From: Chitinophaga vietnamensis
Lineage (GTDB): Bacteria; Bacteroidota; Bacteroidia; Chitinophagales; Chitinophagaceae
DNA length: 64,000 nt
Direction: 5' to 3'
NCBI RefSeq assembly: GCF_902167635.1
Contig: NZ_CABHMS010000005.1
Location: forward strand, 186,001-250,000
The stretch's first letter is position 1. Every line of letters begins with the position of its first letter. This document shows positions 36,411 to 44,574 of the stretch, in pieces. The notes beneath the pieces were generated by a model, which did not search any database, was not told the DNA's origin, and saw nothing but the letters and a program-made list of their open reading frames with translations. The translations under genes and the position numbers were made by a program.

Positions 36411-36914
36411 TTATTGTATGATGAGCTTTTCGAAGTACACCGTGCCATTCATTTTAAGCATAACAGTATAGATACCGGCCGCAAAATGGTTGACCGGCAA
36501 TACCACAGTGGTTTTGCCTGGTCCCAGCTCAATGAGCTGGGTATGCAAGGTTTGCCCGGCAGTATTGATCAGCTCCAGCGTCACGGTGGTGCCCGCGATC
36601 AGCTCAAAGGTTATCTTTACATTGGTAGCCGCAGGATTGGGGAAGAGAATATAACTTTTCACTGCATTGCCGCCTGGCGGTAGCTTGGGCAGCTCCTCCG
36701 GTTGATGGAAGCCCTGAGTAAGTAACATCCTGCCATCAGTAATAGGAGTAATTGCTGTTTCGCCTACTGTGTACTGGATTTGCAACTGGTTTACAATCCG
36801 GCTGCCACCGGCAATTGCCACAACCTGTCTGTTGAGTACCTGCGCATTCACGGATGGGCATAGCCATGCCATCATTAATAACATGCCTGCACAGGCTGGG
36901 GTACATACTTTCAT
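36411..36914 (-). CDS. Small T9SS cargo protein with type A sorting domain
   Basis: A 167-residue exported protein. The signal peptide ends near NAQ (about residue 25). A short segment (GGSRIVNQLQIQYTVGETAITPITDGRMLLTQGFHQPE) typical of Chitinophagaceae T9SS proteins follows. The last 75 residues are a type A sorting domain (ILFPNPAATNVKITFELIAGTTVTLELINTAGQTL...GIYTVMLKMNGTVYFEKLIIQ). It has essentially no passenger domain. It is the first gene of the leftward cluster with PorV, 35 bp upstream. Confidence 0.9.
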   Translation of the reverse strand: MKVCTPACAGMLLMMAWLCPSVNAQVLNRQVVAIAGGSRIVNQLQIQYTVGETAITPITDGRMLLTQGFHQPEELPKLPPGGNAVKSYILFPNPAATNVKITFELIAGTTVTLELINTAGQTLHTQLIELGPGKTTVVLPVNHFAAGIYTVMLKMNGTVYFEKLIIQ

Positions 36915-37133
36915 AATAAATTTGGTTGATCGCTGTCCTGGTACTAACTAGGTGAATTTTATGGGGTGCCCGGTACTGGTCACACAGTTATTGCAATGCT
37001 CAGCCACATGACAGACGGGGAGATAAACAAACGGGAAGATCCCGTGATTAGATAGTACAATTCAGGGCCATCGACTTCAATTTTTAGTTAAAACAATAAT
37101 GATAACGCAACTCCATGCTTTGGGGAATAGTGC

Positions 37134-37164
37134 TTTGCTTTGGGAGTATAACGGGTTAAATTTG
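37134..37164 (+). promoter_or_regulatory. Promoter P1 of fusA
   Basis: TTTG (37134-37137), a 19-nt spacer and TAAATTTG (37157-37164) fit the Bacteroidota consensus exactly. It lies about 240 nt upstream of fusA. Confidence 0.7.
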
Positions 37165-37361
37165 CGGCAAAACTCCCGGCCCGAAAAGCGGGATTTAAAT
37201 TCTGGCGGTTTTTGCTGAAAAAGCGGCAGGTACAGTTCGACAAACGGCTAAAGTATACTAACCCATAGATGTTTTTCCTTATATCGACCAAGGGATTGGT
37301 TGTTAAAAAGAAATAACAATTTGGCAAACTGGGAGCGTTTTATTTATTGTTAAAAATAGAT

Positions 37362-37369
37362 TACCTTTG
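37362..37369 (+). promoter_or_regulatory. Promoter P2 (-7 element) of fusA
   Basis: TACCTTTG followed by CCCCCCAAATC, the same promoter-start block as at rpsL and rpsJ. The -33 region is weak (gttttat). The start site would lie about 30 nt before the ATG. Confidence 0.75.
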
Positions 37370-37404
37370 CCCCCCAAATCGCATTATTTAGTCATTTTAA
37401 TATT

Positions 37405-39549
37405 ATGGCAGACTTAAGATTTCAAAGGAACTTTGGTATTGCGGCGCACATCGATGCGGGTAAAACCACTACCACAGAGCGTATCCTGTATTATACAGGT
37501 AAATCCCACAAAATTGGTGAGGTGCACGAAGGTGCCGCTACCATGGACTGGATGGCACAGGAGCAGGAGAGAGGTATTACCATTACATCTGCTGCTACCA
37601 CTTGTTTTTGGAATTTTCCCACTCAACAAGGTAAAGGAACTCCAGATACCAAACAATATAAATTCAACATCATTGATACTCCGGGCCACGTGGACTTTAC
37701 CGTTGAGGTAGAGCGTTCCCTCCGTGTACTGGATGGTCTGGTGGCACTGTTCTGCGCTGTATCCGGCGTTGAGCCTCAGTCAGAAACCGTTTGGCGCCAG
37801 GCTAACCGCTACCGCGTTCCCCGTATCGGTTTCGTTAACAAAATGGACCGCTCCGGTGCCGACTTCCTGAACGTGGTTAAACAGGTAAAGGAAATGCTGG
37901 GTGCTAACCCCGTTCCCCTGACCCTGCCTATCGGTGCTGAAGATACCTTCAAAGGCGTGGTAGATCTGATCACCATGAAAGGTATCATCTGGGACGAAGA
38001 AGGTAAAGGCGCTACTTACCAGGAAATCGAAATTCCTGCGGATATGAAAGAAGAAGCTGAACAATGGAGAGCTAACCTCGTTGAAGCAGTAGCCGAATAC
38101 GACGACAAACTCATGGAGAAATTCTTCGAAGATCCTAACTCTATCTCCGAAGCTGAAATCCACGAAGCGATCCGTAAAGCAACCATCGATATCGCTATCA
38201 TCCCGATGATGTGCGGTTCTTCCTTCAAAAACAAAGGCGTTCAGAAAATGCTGGATGCGGTTTGCCGCTACCTGCCTTCTCCAATGGACGTGGATGCAGT
38301 AAAAGGTACCAATCCTGATAACGGTGAAGAAATTGAACGTAAACCAGATGCAAAAGAACCATTCGCTGCACTGGCGTTCAAAATCATGACCGATCCTTTC
38401 GTAGGCCGTCTGGCGTTCTTCCGCGCTTATTCCGGTCACCTGGATGCAGGTTCTTATGTACTCAATACCCGCACCGGCAAGAACGAGCGTATCAGCCGTA
38501 TCATGCAGATGCATGCTAACAAACAGAACCCGGTTGATTTCATCGAAGCTGGTGATATCGGTGCTGCCGTTGGTTTTAAAGATATCAAAACCGGTGATAC
38601 CCTGTGCGACGAAAACCATCCGATCGTACTGGAATCCATGACCTTCCCTGATCCGGTGATCAGCATCGCCATCGAGCCTAAAACTCAGGCAGACGTTGAT
38701 AAAATGGGTATGGCCCTCGCTAAACTGGTAGAAGAAGATCCTACCCTGAAAGCGAAAACAGACGAAGAAACCGGCCAAACCGTACTGAGCGGTATGGGTG
38801 AGCTGCACCTCGAAATCATCGTTGACCGTATGCGTCGCGAGTTCAAGGTAGAAGTAAACCAGGGCGCTCCTCAGGTGGCTTACAAAGAAGCTATCACCGC
38901 TAAAGTTGAACACCGCGAAGTGTTCAAGAAACAAACTGGTGGTCGTGGTAAATTCGCTGATATCCAGGTAGAGATCGGCCCTGCTGATGCTGAATGGCTG
39001 AAAGAAAACGATGGTAAATCATTCCAGTTTATCAACGATATCTTCGGTGGTGCTATCCCGAAAGAGTTCATCCCGGCTGTACAGAAAGGTTTCGAACAAT
39101 CTATGGGTCAGGGCGTACTGGCAAACTTCCCGCTGGTAAACCTGAAAGTGCGTCTGTTCGACGGTTCCTTCCACGCAGTGGACTCCGATGCAATGTCTTT
39201 CGAACTTTGCGCTAAACAAGCATTCCGCGAAGCTGCCCGCAAAGCTAAACCAGTATTGCTCGAGCCGATCATGAAAGTAGAAGTACAAACTCCTGATCAG
39301 TACATGGGTGATGTTACAGGTGACCTGAACCGTCGTCGTGGTATGCTGGAAGGTATGGACTCTAAAAACGGTGTACAGGTAATCAAAGCTAAAGTTCCGC
39401 TGAGCGAAATGTTCGGTTATGTAACCCAGCTGCGTTCCCTGTCTTCTGGCCGCGCTACTTCCATCATGGAATTCTCTCACTACTCTCCTGCGCCTAACAA
39501 CGTAGCTGAAGAAGTGATCGCTAAAGTAAAGGGTAAAGTAAACGCTTAA
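37405..39549 (+). CDS. fusA: Elongation factor G
   Basis: A 714-residue translational GTPase that drives translocation. GTPase motifs are complete: [15 protein letters not shown] (P-loop), RGITITSAA (switch I), DTPGHVDF (switch II) and NKMDRSGAD (base recognition). Domains II-V follow, including [15 protein letters not shown] and the C-terminal [11 protein letters not shown]...[25 protein letters not shown]. Length is normal for Bacteroidota EF-G. It is a single-gene unit with its own promoters and terminator, separated from both rpsG and rpsJ. Confidence 0.98.
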   Translation: MADLRFQRNFGIAAHIDAGKTTTTERILYYTGKSHKIGEVHEGAATMDWMAQEQERGITITSAATTCFWNFPTQQGKGTPDTKQYKFNIIDTPGHVDFTVEVERSLRVLDGLVALFCAVSGVEPQSETVWRQANRYRVPRIGFVNKMDRSGADFLNVVKQVKEMLGANPVPLTLPIGAEDTFKGVVDLITMKGIIWDEEGKGATYQEIEIPADMKEEAEQWRANLVEAVAEYDDKLMEKFFEDPNSISEAEIHEAIRKATIDIAIIPMMCGSSFKNKGVQKMLDAVCRYLPSPMDVDAVKGTNPDNGEEIERKPDAKEPFAALAFKIMTDPFVGRLAFFRAYSGHLDAGSYVLNTRTGKNERISRIMQMHANKQNPVDFIEAGDIGAAVGFKDIKTGDTLCDENHPIVLESMTFPDPVISIAIEPKTQADVDKMGMALAKLVEEDPTLKAKTDEETGQTVLSGMGELHLEIIVDRMRREFKVEVNQGAPQVAYKEAITAKVEHREVFKKQTGGRGKFADIQVEIGPADAEWLKENDGKSFQFINDIFGGAIPKEFIPAVQKGFEQSMGQGVLANFPLVNLKVRLFDGSFHAVDSDAMSFELCAKQAFREAARKAKPVLLEPIMKVEVQTPDQYMGDVTGDLNRRRGMLEGMDSKNGVQVIKAKVPLSEMFGYVTQLRSLSSGRATSIMEFSHYSPAPNNVAEEVIAKVKGKVNA

Positions 39550-39566
39550 TTTTTAGCTCTTTTATA

Positions 39567-39604
39567 GGAAAGGTTGCCTCCGCTTATAGCGAGGGCAACC
39601 TTTC
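39567..39604 (+). terminator. Intrinsic terminator after fusA
   Basis: An 11-bp stem (gaaaggttgcc with ggcaacctttc), plus further imperfect pairing in the loop, then a T-rich tract (tgctttta). It starts about 18 nt after the fusA stop. Confidence 0.85.
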
Positions 39605-39983
39605 TGCTTTTATACCCGATGGCATGAACATGCTATTGTAATCAAGCTGGAATTTAATATTTTCGGTAAAATAACCTTACAACTGCATAATACTTTTTGC
39701 CGACTGCCAGGGTTCCCGAGTTATCGGGAGCCCTTTTTATTTCAGGATTTTTTAATCTCTGAATAGGGGGGAGACAAAAATAAGCCGTCTCTTATGTATG
39801 TCAGTCTATATGTGATATGCACCTGATTGCCTGTAGTTTTTACTGATAGCCACCAATAATATGTCGTTCTTGAACACATTACATTTACCTCCTGCAACTG
39901 TTATCCAGAGGTCGGGAGCTTGGTTGCAATGACTTCCGGCCTTCATTTAAAGTGTCACCAGAACGATCAAATTTGTGCATAAG
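39605..39983. other. Intergenic region between fusA and the glycosyltransferase
   Basis: No ORF longer than a few codons is credible. It contains a second complete terminator at 39709-39739 with no protein gene between it and the fusA terminator, so either read-through insurance or a small RNA of roughly 100 nt is possible. I saw no consensus promoter for the glycosyltransferase. Confidence 0.6.
39709..39739 (+). terminator. Second intrinsic terminator downstream of fusA
   Basis: An 11-bp stem (39709-39719 with 39724-39734; one G-T pair), a gtta loop and five T. It is as strong as the first terminator. Confidence 0.85.
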
Positions 39984-41024
39984 ATGAAGAAATTGATTTC
40001 CATCGTTGTACCGGTTTATAATGAACAAGGTAATGTCGCACTCCTGAACCAGGCAGTGCAGAAAGTATTTGAAGCATTACCTTACAGGTTTAATATCCTC
40101 TTCGTGGACGACGGCAGCCGCGATGGTACCCTCGACGTTCTGAAGAACCTCGCCCTTGTCTATAAAAATGTCCGTTATATTTCCTTCTCAAGGAACTTCG
40201 GCCACCAGGCTGCTCTCAAAGCCGGTCTCGATATGGCTGATGGCGATTGTGTGATCAGCATGGACGGCGACATGCAACATCCGCCCAAACTGATCCCCCT
40301 GCTGCTGCAGAAATGGGAAGAAGGCTATGAAGTAGTATATACCCTCCGCCAGGAAGATAATAAGCAGCCATTCCTGAAAAGGAAAACATCCAATCTTTTC
40401 TATACCGTGATGAGTAAGCTCTCCGAAATAGAAATAGAAAAAGGTTCCGCCGATTTCCGCCTGCTCGATAGAAAAGTAGTGGACGTGATCCGTAACCTCC
40501 AGGAATACGATCTCTTTTTCCGCGGGCTTGTAAAATGGGTAGGCTTTAAACAACTGGCCATAGAGTATATGCCCGAGCAACGCTCCTCTGGCGTGTCTAA
40601 ATACACTTTCAAGAAAATGTTGTATTTCGCATTGCAGGGCTTTACCTCTTTCAGTACCCGTCCATTATATGCCGCCACTTATATCGGGCTTGTCTTCTCC
40701 CTGTTATCATCACTGTATATTCCTTACGCGTTTTTCAGTCTGATCTTTGATCACCCGATCTCCGGCTGGGCGTCCATTATCGTTACTATTGCCTTCTTCG
40801 GCGGTCTGCAACTCATGATCCTGGGGATTATCGGTATCTACCTCGGCAAGTTGTTCACACAAAGCAAACAACGCCCGGTTTACCTGGTCAGTGAAAGCAA
40901 CATGGAAAAGCATGCTCCTACGATGTGGTCTACAGATATGATCAGAGAGAATAATTTAGGTATTACAAAAGAAAGATATATACTGAGGGAGAATAATCTC
41001 GTTGTAGAAAGGAACATCTCATAG
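39984..41024 (+). CDS. Membrane-anchored family 2 glycosyltransferase (DPM/GtrB-like)
   Basis: A 346-residue glycosyltransferase probably charging undecaprenyl phosphate with a sugar. The GT-A core shows SIVVPVYNEQGN, ILFVDDGSRDGT, SFSRNFGHQAALKAGLDMADGDCVISMDGDMQHPP and the DFRLLDRKVVD segment of polyprenyl-phosphate glycosyltransferases. Two membrane helices follow (about 225-255 and 262-290, IIVTIAFFGGLQLMILGIIGIYLG). I start at the ATG at 39984 rather than the GTG three codons upstream. It precedes two deacetylase genes by 26 bp and shares their strand: one cell-surface polysaccharide operon. Confidence 0.92.
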   Translation: MKKLISIVVPVYNEQGNVALLNQAVQKVFEALPYRFNILFVDDGSRDGTLDVLKNLALVYKNVRYISFSRNFGHQAALKAGLDMADGDCVISMDGDMQHPPKLIPLLLQKWEEGYEVVYTLRQEDNKQPFLKRKTSNLFYTVMSKLSEIEIEKGSADFRLLDRKVVDVIRNLQEYDLFFRGLVKWVGFKQLAIEYMPEQRSSGVSKYTFKKMLYFALQGFTSFSTRPLYAATYIGLVFSLLSSLYIPYAFFSLIFDHPISGWASIIVTIAFFGGLQLMILGIIGIYLGKLFTQSKQRPVYLVSESNMEKHAPTMWSTDMIRENNLGITKERYILRENNLVVERNIS

Positions 41025-41050
41025 CGAAGCCCGGCAAAGGAAAAGCATTT

Positions 41051-41833
41051 ATGACCAAAGACCGATATGTATTACTGAGTTTTGATGTGGAGGAGTTTGA
41101 TATGCCCCTGGAATACAACCAGCAGGTAAACATGGCCGATCAGATGCGAGTAGGCCATGAGGGCTTGATAGCTACCATGGATATTGTGAATGCAACAAAT
41201 GCCCGGTCTACCTTTTTTACTACGGCCAATTTTGCCCGGACTTTTCCCGGGGATATCAAAGAGATCGCCACAAAACACGAGATCGCTTCTCATACCTTCT
41301 ATCATTCCTCCTTTACACCGGAGCACCTGCTGGAAAGCAAGCAATTGCTGGAGAGCATTACGGAAAAACCGGTATATGGCCTGCGGATGCCCCGTATGCG
41401 TCATGTGGAAATGCTGGATGTGAAAAATGCCGGGTATGTATATGATTCATCGATCAACCCTACCTGGATCCCCGGCCGCTACAACTATCGGTCAAAACCG
41501 CGCACCGTTTACACAGAAGAGGGCGTACTACGTGTACCCGCTGCTGTTAGTCCTAATCTCCGTATACCTTTGTTTTGGCTTGCTTTCAAGAATTTTCCCT
41601 ATGCTGTTTTCAAGTCTCTCGCATTACAGACCTTAAAACATGATGGCTATCTGTGTCTGTATTTTCATCCATGGGAGTTTGTGGAACTGACAGCGTATCA
41701 GATACCGGCATATACCAAAAGACACGCCGGTCCTGCCCTGCAAAACCGCCTCCGGCAGCTGTTGAGAGACCTGTCCGCCGAAGGCAGCTTCATTACCATG
41801 CAGGAATATCTTGAATTGAAGAACTTATGCTAA
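41051..41833 (+). CDS. Polysaccharide deacetylase-family protein, copy 1
   Basis: A 260-residue NodB-like deacetylase without a signal peptide. Motif 1 is LSFDVEEFDMP (family SFDVE type), motif 2 is HEIASHTFYHSSF with the two metal-binding His, motif 3 is GLRMPRMRHVEML, and YFHPWEF near the C-terminus carries the later catalytic His. It likely removes an N- or O-acetyl group from a lipid-linked sugar. It is a tandem paralogue of the next gene, 16 bp away, and follows the glycosyltransferase. Confidence 0.87.
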   Translation: MTKDRYVLLSFDVEEFDMPLEYNQQVNMADQMRVGHEGLIATMDIVNATNARSTFFTTANFARTFPGDIKEIATKHEIASHTFYHSSFTPEHLLESKQLLESITEKPVYGLRMPRMRHVEMLDVKNAGYVYDSSINPTWIPGRYNYRSKPRTVYTEEGVLRVPAAVSPNLRIPLFWLAFKNFPYAVFKSLALQTLKHDGYLCLYFHPWEFVELTAYQIPAYTKRHAGPALQNRLRQLLRDLSAEGSFITMQEYLELKNLC

Positions 41834-41849
41834 CCCGGTTCGGTATTGT

Positions 41850-42626
41850 ATGAAACACGATAAAAGGATATTGATCAGCGTAGAAGTTGAAGAATTCGAT
41901 ATCCCCGAAGAATTTGGCCAACAGGTTCCTTTGCAGGAAAAGTTGGAAATATCCCGTCGTGGGCTGCATGCTACCCTTGAGCTTTTTGAAAAGCATGGGG
42001 TGCGCGCTACCTTTTTCATTACTGCATATTGGGCCCAGCATTATCCTGAACTGATCCGCCAGGTGGCCTCCCGCCATGAGATCGCCTCCCATGCTTACTA
42101 CCACAACACCTTTACACCGGCCGATCTTGAAGGCTCAAGGCTGGTATTACAGGAGATCAGCGGCCAGCAGATCCGTGGCTTCCGGATGCCACGCCTGCAA
42201 CAGGTGAATTTCCCCGCCCTCCATAAGGCCGGCTACCTTTACGACGCTTCGATAAATCCCACCTGGATGCCCGGTCGTTATAACCATTTTCATCTTCCCC
42301 GTACAATTTCCCGGGAAGAAAATATATGGATCATTCCAGCTTCCGTATCCCCCGTGATCCGTTACCCGATCAACTGGCTCAGCGTGAAAAATGTGCCGCT
42401 GTGGTTGTCCAGGCATTTCTGCAAAACAGTGCTGCGTAAAGACAACTACCTTTCTTTTTACTTCCATCCCTGGGAGATGACGGATATCAGCAATTATGCA
42501 TTGCCAGGCTATATCAAGCGTACATCTGGAATCAACATGGAAAGGAAAATGGATTGTTTCCTGCAATTCCTCCGCCAGCAGGGCGCCTTCTGTGCGCATA
42601 TCGATATGCTGCCGATAAATGCATAA
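41850..42626 (+). CDS. Polysaccharide deacetylase-family protein, copy 2, motif 1 altered
   Basis: A 258-residue paralogue of the preceding gene, collinear along its length (HEIASHAYYHNTF, GFRMPRLQQVNFPALHKAGYLYDASINPTWMPGRYN, FYFHPWEM). The difference is motif 1: LISVEVEEFDIP, where the first Asp of SFDVE is Glu. That position is the expected catalytic base, so activity may be altered or lost while the metal-binding His are kept. Tandem duplication with divergence is the simplest explanation. No terminator is evident directly downstream. Confidence 0.85.
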   Translation: MKHDKRILISVEVEEFDIPEEFGQQVPLQEKLEISRRGLHATLELFEKHGVRATFFITAYWAQHYPELIRQVASRHEIASHAYYHNTFTPADLEGSRLVLQEISGQQIRGFRMPRLQQVNFPALHKAGYLYDASINPTWMPGRYNHFHLPRTISREENIWIIPASVSPVIRYPINWLSVKNVPLWLSRHFCKTVLRKDNYLSFYFHPWEMTDISNYALPGYIKRTSGINMERKMDCFLQFLRQQGAFCAHIDMLPINA

Positions 42627-42971
42627 ATTTTTTCAGTATGCTGTCAAACAACCTGCTGTGATAAGGTGTTATAATCTTTGATGGCAGCGGAATTCACGGG
42701 TTTACAGTAGAATTTTTAAATTTTATTGAGAGAAAAAGATACTTATTATATTCATTTTCAGTAGCTTTGCCCTTGTAAGCATATGTATAGTGTGAATGCC
42801 TTGTGAATGTTTGGATTGTTAACTATATCTCCCCATTATCCCTGCCTGCACATTTTTTTCGAGTTCATTATTTGAAGCGCTGGTTACCATGAATGCAGTT
42901 GATGCATACCTGCATTGCTGTGTCAACCGTTACTCATTCAGCATGTTATTGTTAAAACTAAAAATTAGATC
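42627..42971 (+). other. 345-bp intergenic region before the outer-membrane protein gene
   Basis: No credible ORF. A forward -7 element TAGCTTTG lies at 42762-42769, giving a leader of about 195 nt for the outer-membrane protein. The leader holds a short inverted repeat around 42895-42925 (tgcag/ctgca words), but no RNA family is recognised. Confidence 0.6.
42762..42769 (+). promoter_or_regulatory. Candidate -7 element for the outer-membrane beta-barrel gene
   Basis: TAGCTTTG followed by CCC matches TAnnTTTG. The -33 box is poor. It is about 200 nt upstream of the start codon. Confidence 0.5.
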
Positions 42972-43571
42972 ATGAAAAAAATTCGTCTCTTAACCCTTGT
43001 ATTATTGACCCTGATGTTCGGCTCTGTTGCCAATGCACAAATCCAGAAAGGAAATATAATGGTAGGGGCAAATCTAACCGATCTCGGTTTTATCTTCCAG
43101 AAAAACAGCACGACATTCAATTTTGACCTGACGCCTAAAGTAGGTTGGTTCATTAAGGATGGTCTTGCCATTGGCGGGTATGTTAATTTCGGGCTGAAAA
43201 CCGTTAAGGATGCCGGTTCCGACGTGAATTACGGTGTAGGAGGTTTTGCCCGTTACTATATTGAAGACAAGAATGTGCGCAAGCTGGAATTTTCAAAGCG
43301 GGTGCGCTTTTTCCTGGAAGGTAATGCAGGCTTCGCCGGTAGCAACCCTGCTAATGGTGTTTCTACCAATGGTTTCAACATTGGTGTAGGCCCTGGTATC
43401 TCTTATTTCATTACGCCTAATGTGGGCCTGGAAGGCTTGCTGAAGTATGATCTGACTGTTGGCGGCGGTAGCTCTACTACTGCCAACCACCTGGGTTTGA
43501 ACATCGGGTTCCAGATCTACCTGCCTACTTCCAAAGCTCGTCAGATCTATAAAGAAGAAACTGGTAAATAG
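42972..43571 (+). CDS. Outer-membrane beta-barrel protein (OmpW/OmpX-like size)
   Basis: A 199-residue protein with a standard signal peptide (LLTLVLLTLMFGSVANAQ). Alternating hydrophobic/polar strands follow, such as KGNIMVGANLTDLGFIF, FDLTPKVGWFIKDGLAIGGYVNFGLKT, YGVGGFARYYI and LGLNIGFQIYLP, ending in a probable eight-stranded barrel. It is a common Bacteroidota porin-like or PorT-type outer-membrane protein of unknown function. It stands alone, downstream of the deacetylases and before the small peptide genes. Confidence 0.85.
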   Translation: MKKIRLLTLVLLTLMFGSVANAQIQKGNIMVGANLTDLGFIFQKNSTTFNFDLTPKVGWFIKDGLAIGGYVNFGLKTVKDAGSDVNYGVGGFARYYIEDKNVRKLEFSKRVRFFLEGNAGFAGSNPANGVSTNGFNIGVGPGISYFITPNVGLEGLLKYDLTVGGGSSTTANHLGLNIGFQIYLPTSKARQIYKEETGK

Positions 43572-43592
43572 GTTTAAGCATTTATTTCTTTT

Positions 43593-43631
43593 ACAACAAG
43601 GCTCCTGGATATATCCGGGGGCCTTTGTTGT
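43593..43631 (+). terminator. Hairpin after the outer-membrane barrel gene
   Basis: acaacaaggc (43593-43602) pairs with gcctttgttgt (43621-43631) with one bulge. It lacks a long T run, so it is a weak terminator or an mRNA-end structure. Confidence 0.5.
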
Positions 43632-43690
43632 TAGGAGTCCGTTTGCTGTGGTTCAGCGCAATGAACAAGTGAAAGATAGTGAAGACGAAT

Positions 43691-43817
43691 TGAATAAAAT
43701 GAATGGGTGATATATTCTGAATACACTTTAATTTCAATGCCGGGTCTAGCGCTAGCCCTTGGGATTGCCGAAAACCAAGTAACAGAGTAGGTATTATTTT
43801 GACGTAAAAACCATCTT
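43691..43817 (+). promoter_or_regulatory. Conserved leader of small peptide gene 1
   Basis: It contains tgaataaaatgaat (43691-43704) and gggattgccgaaaacca (43761-43777), followed by agagtagg (43784-43791). All three recur in the same order before small gene 2. The 17-nt block is identical in both and starts 57 nt before the ATG in both. It may be a promoter/operator or a structured 5' leader. Confidence 0.75.
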
Positions 43818-43886
43818 ATGAATTTACTCAACCAACTGCTGCAAACTATTGTTGCATTGCTGAAATCTCTGCTGGGCGGCCTGTAA
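43818..43886 (+). CDS. Small amphipathic peptide gene 1 (22 aa)
   Basis: ATG to TAA encodes 22 residues. It begins MNLLNQLLQT, ends KSLLGGL, and is almost all Leu/Ile/Val with Asn, Gln, Lys and Ser on one helical face: an amphipathic or membrane-active helix. The start is supported by the leader shared with peptide gene 2 at identical spacing, and by a strong terminator 53 nt downstream. An 8-bp inverted repeat (ctgtaatc, 43881-43888, with 43910-43917) spans the stop codon. Size and composition recall type I toxins, phenol-soluble modulins or leaderless bacteriocins, but no homology is claimed. Confidence 0.7.
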   Translation: MNLLNQLLQTIVALLKSLLGGL

Positions 43887-43938
43887 TCAGTACGTTCCCG
43901 CCAGTGAGGGATTACAGTATTATTCCCTTACGAAATTC

Positions 43939-43972
43939 AAGAGCTCCGGATCCGTGCCGGAGCTCTTTTTTT
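43939..43972 (+). terminator. Terminator of small peptide gene 1
   Basis: An 11-bp perfect stem aagagctccgg with ccggagctctt, a 7-nt loop and a T run of about seven. Confidence 0.93.
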
Positions 43973-44071
43973 GTGAGGAATCCGTACTTACTTGAAAAAT
44001 ATGAAATCGAATTGTTGGTTGAAATGCTTGCTGCCAGCGGAATGAATGGATGAGGCGTTATGTTGGACAAA

Positions 44072-44196
44072 TGAATAAAATGAACGACTGCGGAATGAAA
44101 GTTTGGGTCTAAATTTATTCCGGTAACAAAATAACCACTGGGATTGCCGAAAACCAGAGAATAGAGTAGGCGTTTACCTATTAAAACCTTCAAACT
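44072..44196 (+). promoter_or_regulatory. Conserved leader of small peptide gene 2
   Basis: tgaataaaatgaac (44072-44085), gggattgccgaaaacca (44140-44156) and agagtagg (44163-44170) mirror the leader of gene 1. The distance between the first two blocks is 68 versus 70 nt; the 17-nt block starts 57 nt before the ATG in both. Sequence between agagtagg and the ATG has diverged. Confidence 0.75.
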
Positions 44197-44283
44197 ATGG
44201 ATCTGCTGAATCAACTGCTGGCACTGATCTTAGGATTAGTAAAATCATTATTAGGCGGTTTGGGTGGTGGCTTACCTCTGTAA
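44197..44283 (+). CDS. Small amphipathic peptide gene 2 (28 aa)
   Basis: ATG to TAA encodes 28 residues, beginning MDLLNQLLAL and containing VKSLLGGLGGGLPL. Residues 3-8 (LLNQLL) and 16-22 (KSLLGGL) are identical to peptide 1 at the same positions; the extra six residues are a Gly-rich tail. The DNA has diverged at many synonymous sites (ctg/tta/ctc for Leu) while the peptide is kept, which argues for selection on the protein. Its own terminator follows. Function unknown. Confidence 0.7.
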   Translation: MDLLNQLLALILGLVKSLLGGLGGGLPL

Positions 44284-44319
44284 GAGTTAAGCAAGCCCAG
44301 GCGATGCGCCTGATTATTC

Positions 44320-44361
44320 GAGAGGCTGTTCCCTGCAGAGAGGTACAGCCTCTCTTTTTTT
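44320..44361 (+). terminator. Terminator of small peptide gene 2
   Basis: A 10-bp perfect stem (gagaggctgt, 44320-44329, with 44345-44354), a 15-nt loop and a T run of about seven. Confidence 0.92.
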
Positions 44362-44386
44362 GTGTATAAATAAATCCTCTTTGATT

Positions 44387-44419
44387 TTTGGAATTGTGAA
44401 ATTTGTTTACCTATATTTG
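44387..44419 (+). promoter_or_regulatory. Promoter P1 of the S10 operon
   Basis: TTTG (44387-44390), a 21-nt spacer and TATATTTG (44412-44419). It would give a leader of about 225 nt before rpsJ. Confidence 0.65.
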
Positions 44420-44574
44420 TCAAAATGGGCATATTAACTTAGTCTAAGGCCTAATATGCACAGAATGAATGTTTTCGAGCGCCTCATTGCACTATTCCCT
44501 ACTGTAGATCCCTCCTTTCGCTGCTGCCAAACTGTGTCTGCTGCCAGTAATCTTTTATTTTTTCCTGAGAATTA

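Larger units (their letters stand above)
36915..37404 (+). other. 490-bp intergenic region upstream of fusA
   Basis: No credible ORF. It separates the leftward T9SS cluster from fusA. It contains two forward promoters (37134-37164 and 37362-37369), giving fusA a leader of up to about 230 nt. The leader holds GC-rich complementary stretches near 37170-37240, but I could not assign a known RNA family. No clear leftward promoter for the T9SS gene was found. Confidence 0.7.

Noticed and set aside
37780-38934. A 384-codon minus-strand frame opposite fusA
   Set aside because: Shadow of a strongly codon-biased gene; the translation is rich in Phe, His and Cys, with no family resemblance.
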